From Butyrivibrio sp. MC2013 (lineage in GTDB: Bacteria > Bacillota > Clostridia > Lachnospirales > Lachnospiraceae): a DNA stretch of 64,000 nucleotides. The stretch covers positions 124,001 through 188,000 of the forward strand of contig NZ_AUKE01000007.1 of NCBI RefSeq assembly GCF_000424585.1, given 5' to 3'. Below are positions 25,631-34,817 of this stretch, piece by piece. Position 1 is the stretch's first letter. Every line of letters starts with the position of its first letter. The position numbers and the translations under genes are program-made. Under the pieces are notes generated by a model that was not told the DNA's origin, did not search any database, and worked only from the letters and a program-made list of their open reading frames with translations.

Positions 25631-26359
25631 TCAGTCCACGTCATAAATCTCAAGCTCTGCCAGTTGGCCTCCCGTGGCTCCTGTATTGGAATTAAAGGTC
25701 AGGCGAAGGGAGGTGATCGTCACAGGATCAAATTCAAGGACGACTTCATTATTTCTGGCAGGATCAAATTCATAGTCTGCGGCGGCTATTAGTTCCTTAT
25801 AATCACCTGACGCCCCTTTATATTCTACAGAGATATTCTGCAGCCTTGTACTCCACGCAGGTATGGGATTTAAGAGGAGCTTGATAGCGTGGATAGTCTT
25901 CTCCTCTTTGAATGAAGCATATAGATAGTTTGGATAATTATCTGCTGCACCCTCCCAGTAGGACTGGGCGTCCACCTTGCCATCTTTTACCTTTCTGGGG
26001 GTGTAGACATCATTAAAGGCATCTGCCTCTATCTTGGCCTCTTCAGTAATATTAGTTCCTGAGACTATCACAGGCTCATAGTCTTCCACCACAAAGTCAG
26101 GATGCTGCATAGGGCCTTCCTGCTCAGGGCTCTCCACTATACTGATACTGCCATTTCCTGCAGGGGACAAAGTGATGTATTTATAGAAAGCTCCTCCCCA
26201 CAAAAGAGTACAGAGAATCACAGACAAACAAAGCGGTATTATCTCTACAACACTTCTTCCTGCCGATTTTCGCGTTCCTGGGAAATTTGAAGTGGCAGAT
26301 GCAGGCACTGCACCAGTAGCAGATTTTATTGTTTCTGAATTTGATAAGCTATTCTTCAT
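25631..26359 (-). CDS. Membrane-anchored protein with F5/8-type (discoidin-like) domain
   Basis: 242 aa. A cytosolic Ser/Thr-rich start of about 38 residues leads into one membrane helix (about 39-60), so the rest faces outward. Residues about 105-242 look like an F5/8 type C / CBM32-like beta-sandwich (DGKVDAQSYWEGAADNYPNYLYASFKEEKTIHAIKLLL split over strands, then QNISVEYKGASGDYKEL and ITSLRLTFNSNTG). SD AAGGTG precedes the ATG; the beta-helix enzyme gene ends seven bases upstream. A sugar-binding helper for that enzyme is likely but not proven. Confidence 0.75.
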   Translation of the reverse strand: MKNSLSNSETIKSATGAVPASATSNFPGTRKSAGRSVVEIIPLCLSVILCTLLWGGAFYKYITLSPAGNGSISIVESPEQEGPMQHPDFVVEDYEPVIVSGTNITEEAKIEADAFNDVYTPRKVKDGKVDAQSYWEGAADNYPNYLYASFKEEKTIHAIKLLLNPIPAWSTRLQNISVEYKGASGDYKELIAAADYEFDPARNNEVVLEFDPVTITSLRLTFNSNTGATGGQLAELEIYDVD

Positions 26360-26365
26360 ATTTTA

Positions 26366-27892
26366 TCACCTTACAAAATCACTAATAGTCAAATCCTTGC
26401 CCAGTATATTAACATTTTCTATTTCCACACCGGTGATAGTATGCTCCTCGTCATAGCCCTTAAGACGGCATTTTACATCATTACCGGACAGGACCTTTAC
26501 GTTCCTGATCACAACGTCATGTATATTACCTCTGTCTATTGTCGTAGACCAGTTGCCGCTCTGACATACCCAGAGGTCTATGAGATATGGCATCTGGCTG
26601 CCATCACCGCTTCCTATCTCTTCATGTTCGATAGTAATATTGTCAAATACAATATCACTGATATCTGCATCATCTGCATTATGGATAGAAATTGCAGGCT
26701 TATGATAATTGTTTAATACAGTTATATCCTTAAAGGTTATATTTCTAATATATGCATCAGCTTTTTTACCCTTATTGGTCTCATATCCGATCTCCATTGA
26801 CTGAGCAAGATCAGTCCATATCTGAGTATTCTCAAAGCTGATATTCTCACTGTTTCTGTCATAATTCTTTACCACCAGTGAATCGTCCCAGGAACGGACA
26901 AAGGCATTCCTGACTGTATAATCCTGAACAGACTGCAGGGTGATACCATCACTGTTGGGCCTGGCTGATATGATCCTCACGCCGTCTATGAGGCCTCTTT
27001 GGTTGTCATATCCCTGCAGGCACCAGGCATTGGAGCCCAGCACTATCACGTCTTTGATAGTAAGGTCATCGCAGTGATCAAACTTTAATGGTATCCTGGC
27101 GCTATTACCCTTCCAGCCTTCAAAGGATGATCCGTCTATGATGCCTCTACCACATACTCTAATATCATTTTCAAAGTTGGCATTTACTATGCCATGTACT
27201 ACCGCTCCCCCTGCCAGATATAGAGTCTGGCCCTTCTTTAACATGATGCACTCTATGTCCCATTCTCCCGGACCAATATATATCACTGAGGGATCATCAG
27301 GATCAGGTATATCAGCTCCATCTTCCGGAGAATTGGTAAAAATATGAACTGCCCTCTCAGGGCTGTCATTAAAGGTCAGAGTGTAATTATCGGGGTGATC
27401 AAGTTCAAATTCTACGCTGTGCCCATCCTCCGATATCCTGGGCTCTATACCATAGGACAATGGACTAAGAGTCACCTTTTCTATATCAAACTCATCCATA
27501 GTGACGCTAAGCCTGACCTTCCCTTCAAAGTCAAAATATGTCATGGGAGTCTTGCCAAGGGGCGGAAGATAGGCATTGTTCCAGCTCCTGCTGTAATTCA
27601 CCATTGTCTCGTATACATACAGGTCCTGACCATTAACTGATACATGAGCCGAGGTGGAATGCATAAGAGAGCAGTCGCCCCGCTCCTCATTTGCAGGTAT
27701 CAGGTCTTCAGGCCTCGCATCCTTTAAAGACTTTGGCCCCTCATAGACCACCACCCTGCTATTTGTATATTTCATATTTTCCTCCGCAGTACTATCCAGT
27801 TTCTTATATGCCACTATAGACATCAAAGCCAAAATAAGTATAACTATTGATAAAACAATCTTCCTCACATTCTTCCTCCTAATCTTCTTCAT
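26366..27892 (-). CDS. Membrane-anchored right-handed beta-helix glycosidase (GH28/GH49-like)
   Basis: 508 aa with a basic start and one membrane helix (about 11-28), the rest outside. Residues about 60-190 look like a beta-sandwich (MTYFDFEGKVRLSV, PERAVHIFTNSPED), then comes a repeat-rich parallel beta-helix (GIIDGSSFEGW, DLTIKDVIVLGSNAW). Acidic active-site-type motifs are RPNSDGITLQ and SWDDSLVVKN, positioned like the catalytic loops of GH28. The GH28 His loop is not recognisable (TDLAQSMEIG), and the two-domain order recalls GH49, so family and substrate stay open. Its promoter lies towards the rod-like hairpin; SD AAGGGG. Confidence 0.7.
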   Translation of the reverse strand: MKKIRRKNVRKIVLSIVILILALMSIVAYKKLDSTAEENMKYTNSRVVVYEGPKSLKDARPEDLIPANEERGDCSLMHSTSAHVSVNGQDLYVYETMVNYSRSWNNAYLPPLGKTPMTYFDFEGKVRLSVTMDEFDIEKVTLSPLSYGIEPRISEDGHSVEFELDHPDNYTLTFNDSPERAVHIFTNSPEDGADIPDPDDPSVIYIGPGEWDIECIMLKKGQTLYLAGGAVVHGIVNANFENDIRVCGRGIIDGSSFEGWKGNSARIPLKFDHCDDLTIKDVIVLGSNAWCLQGYDNQRGLIDGVRIISARPNSDGITLQSVQDYTVRNAFVRSWDDSLVVKNYDRNSENISFENTQIWTDLAQSMEIGYETNKGKKADAYIRNITFKDITVLNNYHKPAISIHNADDADISDIVFDNITIEHEEIGSGDGSQMPYLIDLWVCQSGNWSTTIDRGNIHDVVIRNVKVLSGNDVKCRLKGYDEEHTITGVEIENVNILGKDLTISDFVR

Positions 27893-27991
27893 AATCCCCT
27901 TAAATAATTCATATTATGTCAATGTGATCCCCCCGGGCTGTAACGCCCGCACGCCCCCGCCTGCATCGCCAAGGGGCTAGCGAAGCGAATT

Positions 27992-28129
27992 GGTCACCTG
28001 CTTTGAATAAGAGACCAAGGGGCCTATGTGCTCGTCGGCACTTATGCTGCGTCTTTTGCAGCATTAGTACCGCTACGAAGCACATTGGAGCGAGAGCGTC
28101 CCCGAGGTCATTATTCAAAGCAGGTGACC
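27992..28129. ncRNA. 138-base rod-like hairpin element, possible structured RNA
   Basis: Perfect 19-base inverted repeats (27992-28010 with 28111-28129) enclose further pairing: GACC..GGGG with CCCC..GGTC, ATGTGCT with AGCACAT, and an apical ATGCTGC/GCAGCAT hairpin. Nearly the whole element folds into one rod with a side bulge near 28083-28099. It is richer in G and C than its surroundings. It sits between the divergent beta-helix gene and LacI gene. Nothing else in 27893-28222 looks coding; a 69-codon minus frame through it follows the repeat and is not a gene. A MITE-like insertion is the main alternative. Confidence 0.5.
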
Positions 28130-28183
28130 CACCACCCCCTCCCCCTTGTGGCGAATAGCCAAAACGTAGTATTCTATAGTTGA

Positions 28184-28202
28184 TTGAACGTTAAACTATA
28201 AT
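28184..28202 (+). promoter_or_regulatory. LacI autoregulatory operator and -10 box
   Basis: TTGAACGTTAAA (28184-28195) differs by one base from the core of the perfect palindrome at 37483-37496. TATAAT follows directly at 28197-28202, 21 bases before the LacI start codon. Binding here would block RNA polymerase, suggesting self-repression. The -35 box is poor. Confidence 0.6.
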
Positions 28203-28222
28203 CAGTATGGAGGCACTCATCC

Positions 28223-29236
28223 ATGGTCACCATCCGAGATATTGCAAGAGCCACAGGCGTATCCACCACCACAGTATCCAATGTGATCCACGGCAGAGAT
28301 AACAGAGTATCCGCCGAAGTAATACAGAAGATCAATGAAGCAATAGCCAAGCTGGGCTATGTGCCCAACATGTCAGCCAGGAGCCTGGTGTCCAGCAAGT
28401 CCAAGGTAATAGGCTTTGTCAATCACGTCATCACCGGCAATAATGGCGCCTTCATGGAGGACCCTTTTCATTCTGCAGCCATCAGCACCATAGAGTCCAC
28501 GCTGCAGCTAAACGGCTACTATCTCATGCTCAGGACAGTGGATACTGCCCAGGAACTCCTCGCCTTCCTGCAGAGATGGAATGTGGACGGCCTCTTTTTC
28601 ACAGGTATCTTCAAGGATAAATTCTATGATACCCTCTCAGGGCTGAATATCCCTGTAGTGCTCCTGGACAGCTATGTCAAGAATCCAGGCTTTTGTAATG
28701 TAGGCCTTGAGGACTTCCAAGGAAGCTACCTGGCTACAAGGCATCTCATAGACAACGGTCACAAAAAGATAGGCTTTGCCTCTCCCGGCATTAAGGACGG
28801 CGGTGTACTTCAGGAGCGATTCCTTGGTTATAAAGCAGCCCTTTCCGAAAGCTCCATAGCTTTTGACAAGTCCCTGGTCTTTAACTACGAGATGGACCTG
28901 TACAGCTGCAGGGAAGCTGCAAGAGAGATATCTCTCCACAAGAGTCTCACAGGCCTTGTGGTCACAGCAGATATCATGGCTGCAGGTATCATGGCCGGAC
29001 TTAGAGAGGAGGGCCTTAGGGTACCTGAAGACATATCCATAGTAGGCTTTGATGATATCAATATAGCCCGTATGGTCAGTCCCACCCTTACTACCATCCA
29101 TCAGGACATGGCGCTAAAGGGGCGCCTGGCTGTAGACTTTATGATACAGCTCCTTAATGGCCGCAAGCTTGATACCACCGATATATCCCTTCCTGTCAGG
29201 CTTGTGGAGAGAGAAAGCGTGATCAGGAGAGGATGA
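28223..29236 (+). CDS. LacI/GalR-family regulator of the GH65 operon
   Basis: 337 aa. Helix-turn-helix TIRDIARATGVSTTTVSNVIHG at residues 3-24, hinge PNMSARSLVSSKSK, then the effector domain (SKVIGFVNHVI, WNVDGLFFTGIF, IPVVLLDSYVK, HLIDNGHKKIGFASPG, GLVVTADIMAAGIMAGL, VPEDISIVGFDDINIARMVSP). GGAGG stands nine bases before the ATG. It converges on the GH65 operon, and operator-like palindromes occur at its own promoter and at that operon's promoter, so it probably represses both until a sugar effector binds. Confidence 0.92.
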   Translation: MVTIRDIARATGVSTTTVSNVIHGRDNRVSAEVIQKINEAIAKLGYVPNMSARSLVSSKSKVIGFVNHVITGNNGAFMEDPFHSAAISTIESTLQLNGYYLMLRTVDTAQELLAFLQRWNVDGLFFTGIFKDKFYDTLSGLNIPVVLLDSYVKNPGFCNVGLEDFQGSYLATRHLIDNGHKKIGFASPGIKDGGVLQERFLGYKAALSESSIAFDKSLVFNYEMDLYSCREAAREISLHKSLTGLVVTADIMAAGIMAGLREEGLRVPEDISIVGFDDINIARMVSPTLTTIHQDMALKGRLAVDFMIQLLNGRKLDTTDISLPVRLVERESVIRRG

Positions 29237-29334
29237 GTCTGAAATTTTATTCTGATCCTGCCTTGATCATTGATCTTGTTTTATTATCAATCATGCTTTT
29301 ATTGTTGATTTAATTTTAACCCGACTTATAGACA

Positions 29335-31491
29335 TCAGTTTATTTCATCAATACTATAAGAATCATGACTTACTCTGATACTATATTGCTGTTGTTTATA
29401 GAATATCTTAAACGATATTTCTTCTATTTCTTTGGGCAAGCTGGGATTGCAAGTCAGTTCCCCATTCTTTACTGATAGTCCGGCAAATCCCTCAACAGCG
29501 ATCATATAGGCAGCCCCTGCGGCTGCAGGATGTGTACCGCCTATGTACAAGAGTCCTGCCCACTCTTTACCCTTTTCAGACAGATCCGCTCTTGCAGATT
29601 TGAGAAAAAATGGCCACGCCATCCCGGGATTACCTATCTTACAGGCCAGCAGCGAGTACATACCTGCGCTAAGAGATGAGCCGTGCTCAGTCCTTGGTTC
29701 ATAATAGGACCAGTTGCGGGAGATAGTATCCAGGCTGTAGTCATCTGCAAATAGATTGAGCATAGTAACAACATCTGCCTGCTTGATGATCCTGGTATCG
29801 CTGGCTACGCCGTAGGCTCCGCCCCAGTACTCCTTGTCATTTAATAGTCTGGATCTGACATCAGCAAGGCTTGCATCCTCCAGCTGCTCATATCCGTCAA
29901 ACTGAGGGATGATCCCATTTTCATCAGGCTTTTTTATAAGGATATGCTTAGCTCCATCTTCGAAACCCTCTATGAGAGAGTCTCTCTCACTGTCTGATAT
30001 ATCAAGATAACCTTCTCTTAGAATTTTGGCAGCTTTTTCAAAAACATACTTTGCCATCCTGTTGGTATATACATTATTATTGACTCTCTCATGATATTCA
30101 TCAGGTCCTATCACGTCCCTGATCTCATAGTAGTCATTAAATATACTCTTTACCAATATGCTCAGATAGAAGAGTGCGCACTGCATGATCATCTCGGCTC
30201 CGCCGTCATCAAGAAGTGACATGTCCCCTGTCCAGTCCAGATATCTGCACAGGCCATATACTATGGCAGCAGAGATATGGACCTGCTTGTCCTTAAAATA
30301 GGTCCTCATAGGCCTGCCTGTAAATACATCTATCACATTGTAATCCGAGCAGGCATCAAAGCCGCCCTCCTGGCTCTCCCAGGCATAGAAGGCCCCCTTG
30401 TATCCGTAATGAGCCGCCTTTTTCATAGCTCCCGGCAGGGTATCTATCCTGTATTTGATAAGCTTCCTGGCAGTATCAGGCTCGGTGAATATAAAGAAAT
30501 CCAGCATGAACATCTCTGTATCCCAGAATACTGCGCCTCTGTAGGTCTGGCCGGATAGTCCTCTGGCAGGTATAGAGAGATTGTCAGCATGTCTTGGAGC
30601 TATGGACATCAGGTGATAGAGAGAATAATTAAGAGCAGTATTCGCTTCATCATTTCCTTTGATCTCTACGTCTGCATTATCCCAAAGCCTGTCCCAGACA
30701 CTCATATGTCTGTCCATAACTTCCTCATAGCCAAGGGTTATAGACCTTTTAAGGACATCAGCTGAGCTGCACACAGGATCCGCCGCTGTCTTAGAAGTGT
30801 CAAAGCTGATATATTTGACGATCCTAAAAGCTTCACCGGGCCTTGTGATAAAGGATATCCTGTGAAGATATCGTCCATCCTCCCTGACACTTGTGATCTC
30901 GCAGTCAGAAGCGGCCTCTATGGTCTCATCCATCACCACACGGATACCCTCTTCGTGAGTCCTTGCCTCGTAGTGAATGATATCTTCATTTATGATGGAA
31001 AAATCTTCAAGGTGCCTGCCGTTAAGGTCCCAGATATCAGTATCTATACCCGTATAAATTTCAGCCTCAGCGTGGAAATCAGCACTTACCTTCAGCTCCA
31101 TTACTATCAGGTTCACATCATCCATAGAGGCTATGCGTCGCGTCTCAAGACATATATTCCCCCTTGGACAGGTCCAGCTGCTCGACCTCATGAATATCCC
31201 ATGTCCATAGTCCAGGCTGATCTTGTGAGATGCAGGCTTTAAGTCAGGAAGGCGATAATTGTTTCCATCTACTTTAATATAGCTGTAGAGGGCATTGGGA
31301 AGATTGACAGGCTCTCTGAAATTTTCAACCTTGTCATAGACTCCCGCCAGATTAATTGCAGGTAATAAATCTGCAGTATATTCTTCTAATGTTCCCCTGA
31401 TACCTACCAAGCCGTTTCCTATGAGAAAGCGGTTGCCAAGAGCAGCATAGGCTTTTCTATCATATCCATTGTCATATATTATCTTATCCAC
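29335..31491 (-). CDS. GH65 glycoside phosphorylase (first of two in order on the map, last in operon)
   Basis: About 718 aa, cytosolic. GH65 signs: N-terminal NRFLIGNGLVGIRGTLEEY, WDTEMFMLDFF, catalytic-acid region IGPDEYHERVNNNVYTNRMA, and the phosphate-loop motif TEHGSSLSAGMYSLLA. I choose the GTG at 31491, five bases after AGGGGGG, rather than the far upstream limit 31512. GH65 enzymes split alpha-glucosides (kojibiose, nigerose, trehalose, maltose and others) to beta-glucose-1-phosphate; the exact linkage cannot be read here. It follows a second, diverged GH65 gene by 65 bases. Confidence 0.9.
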   Translation of the reverse strand: MDKIIYDNGYDRKAYAALGNRFLIGNGLVGIRGTLEEYTADLLPAINLAGVYDKVENFREPVNLPNALYSYIKVDGNNYRLPDLKPASHKISLDYGHGIFMRSSSWTCPRGNICLETRRIASMDDVNLIVMELKVSADFHAEAEIYTGIDTDIWDLNGRHLEDFSIINEDIIHYEARTHEEGIRVVMDETIEAASDCEITSVREDGRYLHRISFITRPGEAFRIVKYISFDTSKTAADPVCSSADVLKRSITLGYEEVMDRHMSVWDRLWDNADVEIKGNDEANTALNYSLYHLMSIAPRHADNLSIPARGLSGQTYRGAVFWDTEMFMLDFFIFTEPDTARKLIKYRIDTLPGAMKKAAHYGYKGAFYAWESQEGGFDACSDYNVIDVFTGRPMRTYFKDKQVHISAAIVYGLCRYLDWTGDMSLLDDGGAEMIMQCALFYLSILVKSIFNDYYEIRDVIGPDEYHERVNNNVYTNRMAKYVFEKAAKILREGYLDISDSERDSLIEGFEDGAKHILIKKPDENGIIPQFDGYEQLEDASLADVRSRLLNDKEYWGGAYGVASDTRIIKQADVVTMLNLFADDYSLDTISRNWSYYEPRTEHGSSLSAGMYSLLACKIGNPGMAWPFFLKSARADLSEKGKEWAGLLYIGGTHPAAAGAAYMIAVEGFAGLSVKNGELTCNPSLPKEIEEISFKIFYKQQQYSIRVSHDSYSIDEIN

Positions 31492-31556
31492 TGTCTCCCC
31501 CCTTCGTATCACTGATGATCACAAACTGCAGGGCCCGGTGCTCATATCTGCAGTGT

Positions 31557-33899
31557 TTATGCTGCTACCCCTTTCAATGGCAGAACTGTCTCATCCTCTG
31601 TTATCCTATAGATCTCATCATAGATCTTTACCGTCAGCTCTCCCTTACCCATCAGAGTAAAAGAAGCTCCATCCCCTGATACAGACACCTTGAGTACCTG
31701 TCCACCTATTACCAGGCGGAAGCTGTAGCTCTTCCAGCTCTCCGGAAGAGAAGGGGCAAAGCTGATGAGATCTCCATCTGATCTCATACCTGCAAAGCCA
31801 TATACTATATTCATCCAGGCTGCCGCAATAGATGTGGTATGGATGCCTTCAGCAGTGTTTCTGTTGTAATTATCAAGATCCATCCTTGTGGCAAAGCCAA
31901 AAAAGTCATAGGCTTCCTGCTCCCTGCCAAGACTCTCTGCAAGTATGGAATGTACAGAGGGTGAAAGAGAGCTCTCATGGATGCAGCGAGGCGCATAATA
32001 GTCATAATTTGCCCTAAGGTCAGCTGCGCTAAAGGAGGATGCAAACATGAACATCAGCATGAGTACAGAGGGCTGCTTGATCATGTCATTACGATATATC
32101 CTGTCATAGGACCAGTGAGCATATAGAGGAAAATCCTCATCAGGAATCTGATCCACATCTATATGAGGCAGATCAAAAAAGCCCGCCTGCTGCTCATAGA
32201 GTCTTGTATCACTGTCATACAAGATCAGCATCTTATCCGATCTGTCTCTGAAATCTTCTAACTCAGATCCGCAAAAAGAAGTCTTATCACATACTGCCTT
32301 CAGCTTATCAGGGCAGCTCTCCTCCATCTCATCATAAAGACGCAAAAGATAATCGAATGTAAATCTGGCCATATAATTGGTATAGCAGTCATGATCCACC
32401 ATCATCTGGAATTCATCAGGACCCATGACACCATAAAAGGAATAGGCGCTGTGATCAGCATTGTAATCACCCCTATCGGCCAGCATTCTGCAGATCTCTA
32501 TGAGCATCTCGCAGCCATGATCATAGATGAAGTCCTTCTCACCAGTGATCTTCTCATAGATATAGAGTCCGTATGCCACGGCAGTGGATGCCTGCAGCTG
32601 CAAGGAGGCATGCTGCCAGAGATTGCAGCATTCTCTGCCTGATATGGTAGCAATAGGATAAAATGCTCCGTTAAGGTCCAGATCCCTTGCCCTCTTCTTT
32701 GCCTCCTCCAGTGTCCTGTAGCGAAACAATAGAAGATTCCCGGCCGCCCTCTTATCATGAAAAATATAAACGGGAAGGCAATAGGTCTCTGTATCCCAGA
32801 AAGCATTGCCGTTATAGGCTTCACCTGTCAGACCCTTGGCGCCTATATTGCTTCCGGGAACCACTCCCTGATATGTCTGGAAGAGCTGGAATATACAAAA
32901 GCGTATACCCTGCTGATTTAAGGGATCTCCTTCTATCTCAATATCAGACTTTTCCCAGATGTCAGCCCACCATTTACTGTTAGCATTTACAATTTCATCA
33001 AAAGCAGGATAAGCAGCCTCCCCATGATACAAATCCTTATAGCAAGCGCCGTTACTATCTCTTCCGCCAGCTGATGATCTGCTTATCTCCCCCAGCTTAT
33101 CATTGGCGCAGCACACTATCTTATCCACTACTATCCTGCTGCCAGGCCCCATATGAAAACTGTAGCTGATAGCAGACAGCATATTCCCCTCAGCCACTGA
33201 CTTTATAGCTTCTCCTCCCGAATAGAAGATTTTGCAGCTCTCAGTGAGCTTTTGACCTGTAGAGCGAGTTTCTAATGATATAGAGCAGCTGTCAGACTCG
33301 AGATCTGTGTTGATTCCTGTCCTTTTCCAATATTTATAACGTCCTTCGTGAACTGTATCCGCATCTATGCCTGCAGTAACGACCAGCTGACCTTCAAATG
33401 AATCTGACAGCGCCGTAAGCCTCTGACCAAGATATGCCACATTGTCCATGGACAATATCCTTTCAAATATAAGGCTTATATCCCCTGCCTTCGTATGCCA
33501 TACAAAGCTCCTCTTTAGAAGGCCGCTCTTCATGTCCAGGGTCCTTAGAAAATCTGAAAATTCACTTTTATTCAGATCAAGCTCATATACTTCTCCTGTA
33601 GGAGAGATAGCACTAAGATGCATATAGAGCTGGTCAGGAGAGTTTACCATGAACTCCATTTCATTTACGACGCCCTTGTAAGTGCCCTCTCCCACCTTCT
33701 TGCGTTCATAGAGTCCGTTAAAATATGAACCTTGAAGACGTTCTCCGCTGTAGCCCTCTTCAAAATATCCCCTGACACCCATGTATTCATTTGCCAGTGA
33801 AAAGACGGACTCTGCAATCCTGGAGTGATCCTTGTCAAAGCCTTCTTCAATAATCCTCCAGGGATCTTCCTTAAAATATATGTCTGCTGTCTTACCCAT
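31557..33899 (-). CDS. GH65 glycoside phosphorylase, second paralogue
   Basis: 780 aa, cytosolic. N-terminus WRIIEEGFDKDHSRIAESVFSL, YMGVRGYFEEGYSGE; middle FWDTETYCLPVY; catalytic acid in MGPDEFQMMVDHDCYTNYMA; phosphate loop CIHESSLSPSVHSILAESLG. AAAGGGG six bases before the ATG. It starts three bases after the upstream permease stop. The different substrate-loop residues (DEFQ versus DEYH; HESS versus HGSS) suggest that the two GH65 enzymes have different linkage or acceptor preference, for instance a disaccharide and a longer oligosaccharide. Confidence 0.9.
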   Translation of the reverse strand: MGKTADIYFKEDPWRIIEEGFDKDHSRIAESVFSLANEYMGVRGYFEEGYSGERLQGSYFNGLYERKKVGEGTYKGVVNEMEFMVNSPDQLYMHLSAISPTGEVYELDLNKSEFSDFLRTLDMKSGLLKRSFVWHTKAGDISLIFERILSMDNVAYLGQRLTALSDSFEGQLVVTAGIDADTVHEGRYKYWKRTGINTDLESDSCSISLETRSTGQKLTESCKIFYSGGEAIKSVAEGNMLSAISYSFHMGPGSRIVVDKIVCCANDKLGEISRSSAGGRDSNGACYKDLYHGEAAYPAFDEIVNANSKWWADIWEKSDIEIEGDPLNQQGIRFCIFQLFQTYQGVVPGSNIGAKGLTGEAYNGNAFWDTETYCLPVYIFHDKRAAGNLLLFRYRTLEEAKKRARDLDLNGAFYPIATISGRECCNLWQHASLQLQASTAVAYGLYIYEKITGEKDFIYDHGCEMLIEICRMLADRGDYNADHSAYSFYGVMGPDEFQMMVDHDCYTNYMARFTFDYLLRLYDEMEESCPDKLKAVCDKTSFCGSELEDFRDRSDKMLILYDSDTRLYEQQAGFFDLPHIDVDQIPDEDFPLYAHWSYDRIYRNDMIKQPSVLMLMFMFASSFSAADLRANYDYYAPRCIHESSLSPSVHSILAESLGREQEAYDFFGFATRMDLDNYNRNTAEGIHTTSIAAAWMNIVYGFAGMRSDGDLISFAPSLPESWKSYSFRLVIGGQVLKVSVSGDGASFTLMGKGELTVKIYDEIYRITEDETVLPLKGVAA

Positions 33900-33902
33900 T
33901 TA

Positions 33903-34817
33903 TTACCCCTTTACTGCACCTGTAGCAGCGCTGTCTGTGATCTGTTTCTGGAACAATGCAAATATGATAGTAGGCGGGATTATGGCAAAGAAGCTGGCCC
34001 TGAGAACACTCACAGCATCTGTGGGCGTATCCTTAAAGGAAAAGAGCTTGACCATAACAGTAGTCTTATCTGTCCCGTTGAGCACCAGATATGGAAGCAG
34101 AAAATCCGACCATGCACCTGTAATAGCAAATATAGCTACTACCATGATGATAGGCCTGCTAAGTGGTAGGACTATATCGGTAAATATCCTGAATATCCCG
34201 CAGCCATCCAGCCTCGCCGCTTCCAGGAGTTCTCCCGGCAGTTCTTCAAAGAACTGCTTAAATAGGATCACATAAAAGGCATTTGCTCCATAGGCAAACC
34301 ACAGGGGTACAAAGCTGTGATTAAGACCTACATTGTTGATATTTCTAAACAGGGCAACTATGCCTGCAGTGCCCGGTATCATCATGCTCCATAGTACCAG
34401 TGCCAGGGGTATTCCATAGCCCCTGGGCTTTAGTATGGCAAAGCCGTATGCCAATAGGCCGTTAAAAAGTACTGCACAGACCATAGCTCCCAGTACATGG
34501 ATCAAAGAATTGGTATAGAATTTGGTAAATTTAAAAGCCTTCCAGGTAGCAGCCATTCTCTCCCAGTCAAATTCTTTTGGTATAATTGACACCTCTCTTG
34601 TAAATTCCTTGATATCCTTAAAGCTGGCCAGAAATAGCCACAGCGCAGGAAAGAGGCTGACAATTGCCATAAAGAAGCATATAAGGGTGATGATAATAGC
34701 CCACGCTCTTACTGAAGGAGACTTTATATCATAGGAGCGGATAACACCGTCTTTTTTCTCAGCATATTTATTAAAAAAAACGGGTCTTTTTCTATTATTT
34801 ATTTTCATATCCTTCAT
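33903..34817 (-). CDS. Sugar ABC transporter permease, MalG-like
   Basis: 304 aa with six predicted membrane helices; the first is at about 35-58 after a basic cytosolic start. EAA loop: LEAARLDGCGIFRIFTDIVLPLSRP. C-terminus ends SAATGAVKG. AAGGAGG seven bases upstream of the ATG, which overlaps the previous permease stop by four bases (ATGA). Partner of the binding protein and permease upstream; imports the substrate of the GH65 pair. Confidence 0.9.
   Translation of the reverse strand: MKDMKINNRKRPVFFNKYAEKKDGVIRSYDIKSPSVRAWAIIITLICFFMAIVSLFPALWLFLASFKDIKEFTREVSIIPKEFDWERMAATWKAFKFTKFYTNSLIHVLGAMVCAVLFNGLLAYGFAILKPRGYGIPLALVLWSMMIPGTAGIVALFRNINNVGLNHSFVPLWFAYGANAFYVILFKQFFEELPGELLEAARLDGCGIFRIFTDIVLPLSRPIIMVVAIFAITGAWSDFLLPYLVLNGTDKTTVMVKLFSFKDTPTDAVSVLRASFFAIIPPTIIFALFQKQITDSAATGAVKG

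Noticed and set aside
27909-28118. 69-codon minus-strand frame
   Set aside because: It runs through the rod-like inverted repeat, has no SD and no protein-like features; the DNA structure explains the open frame.
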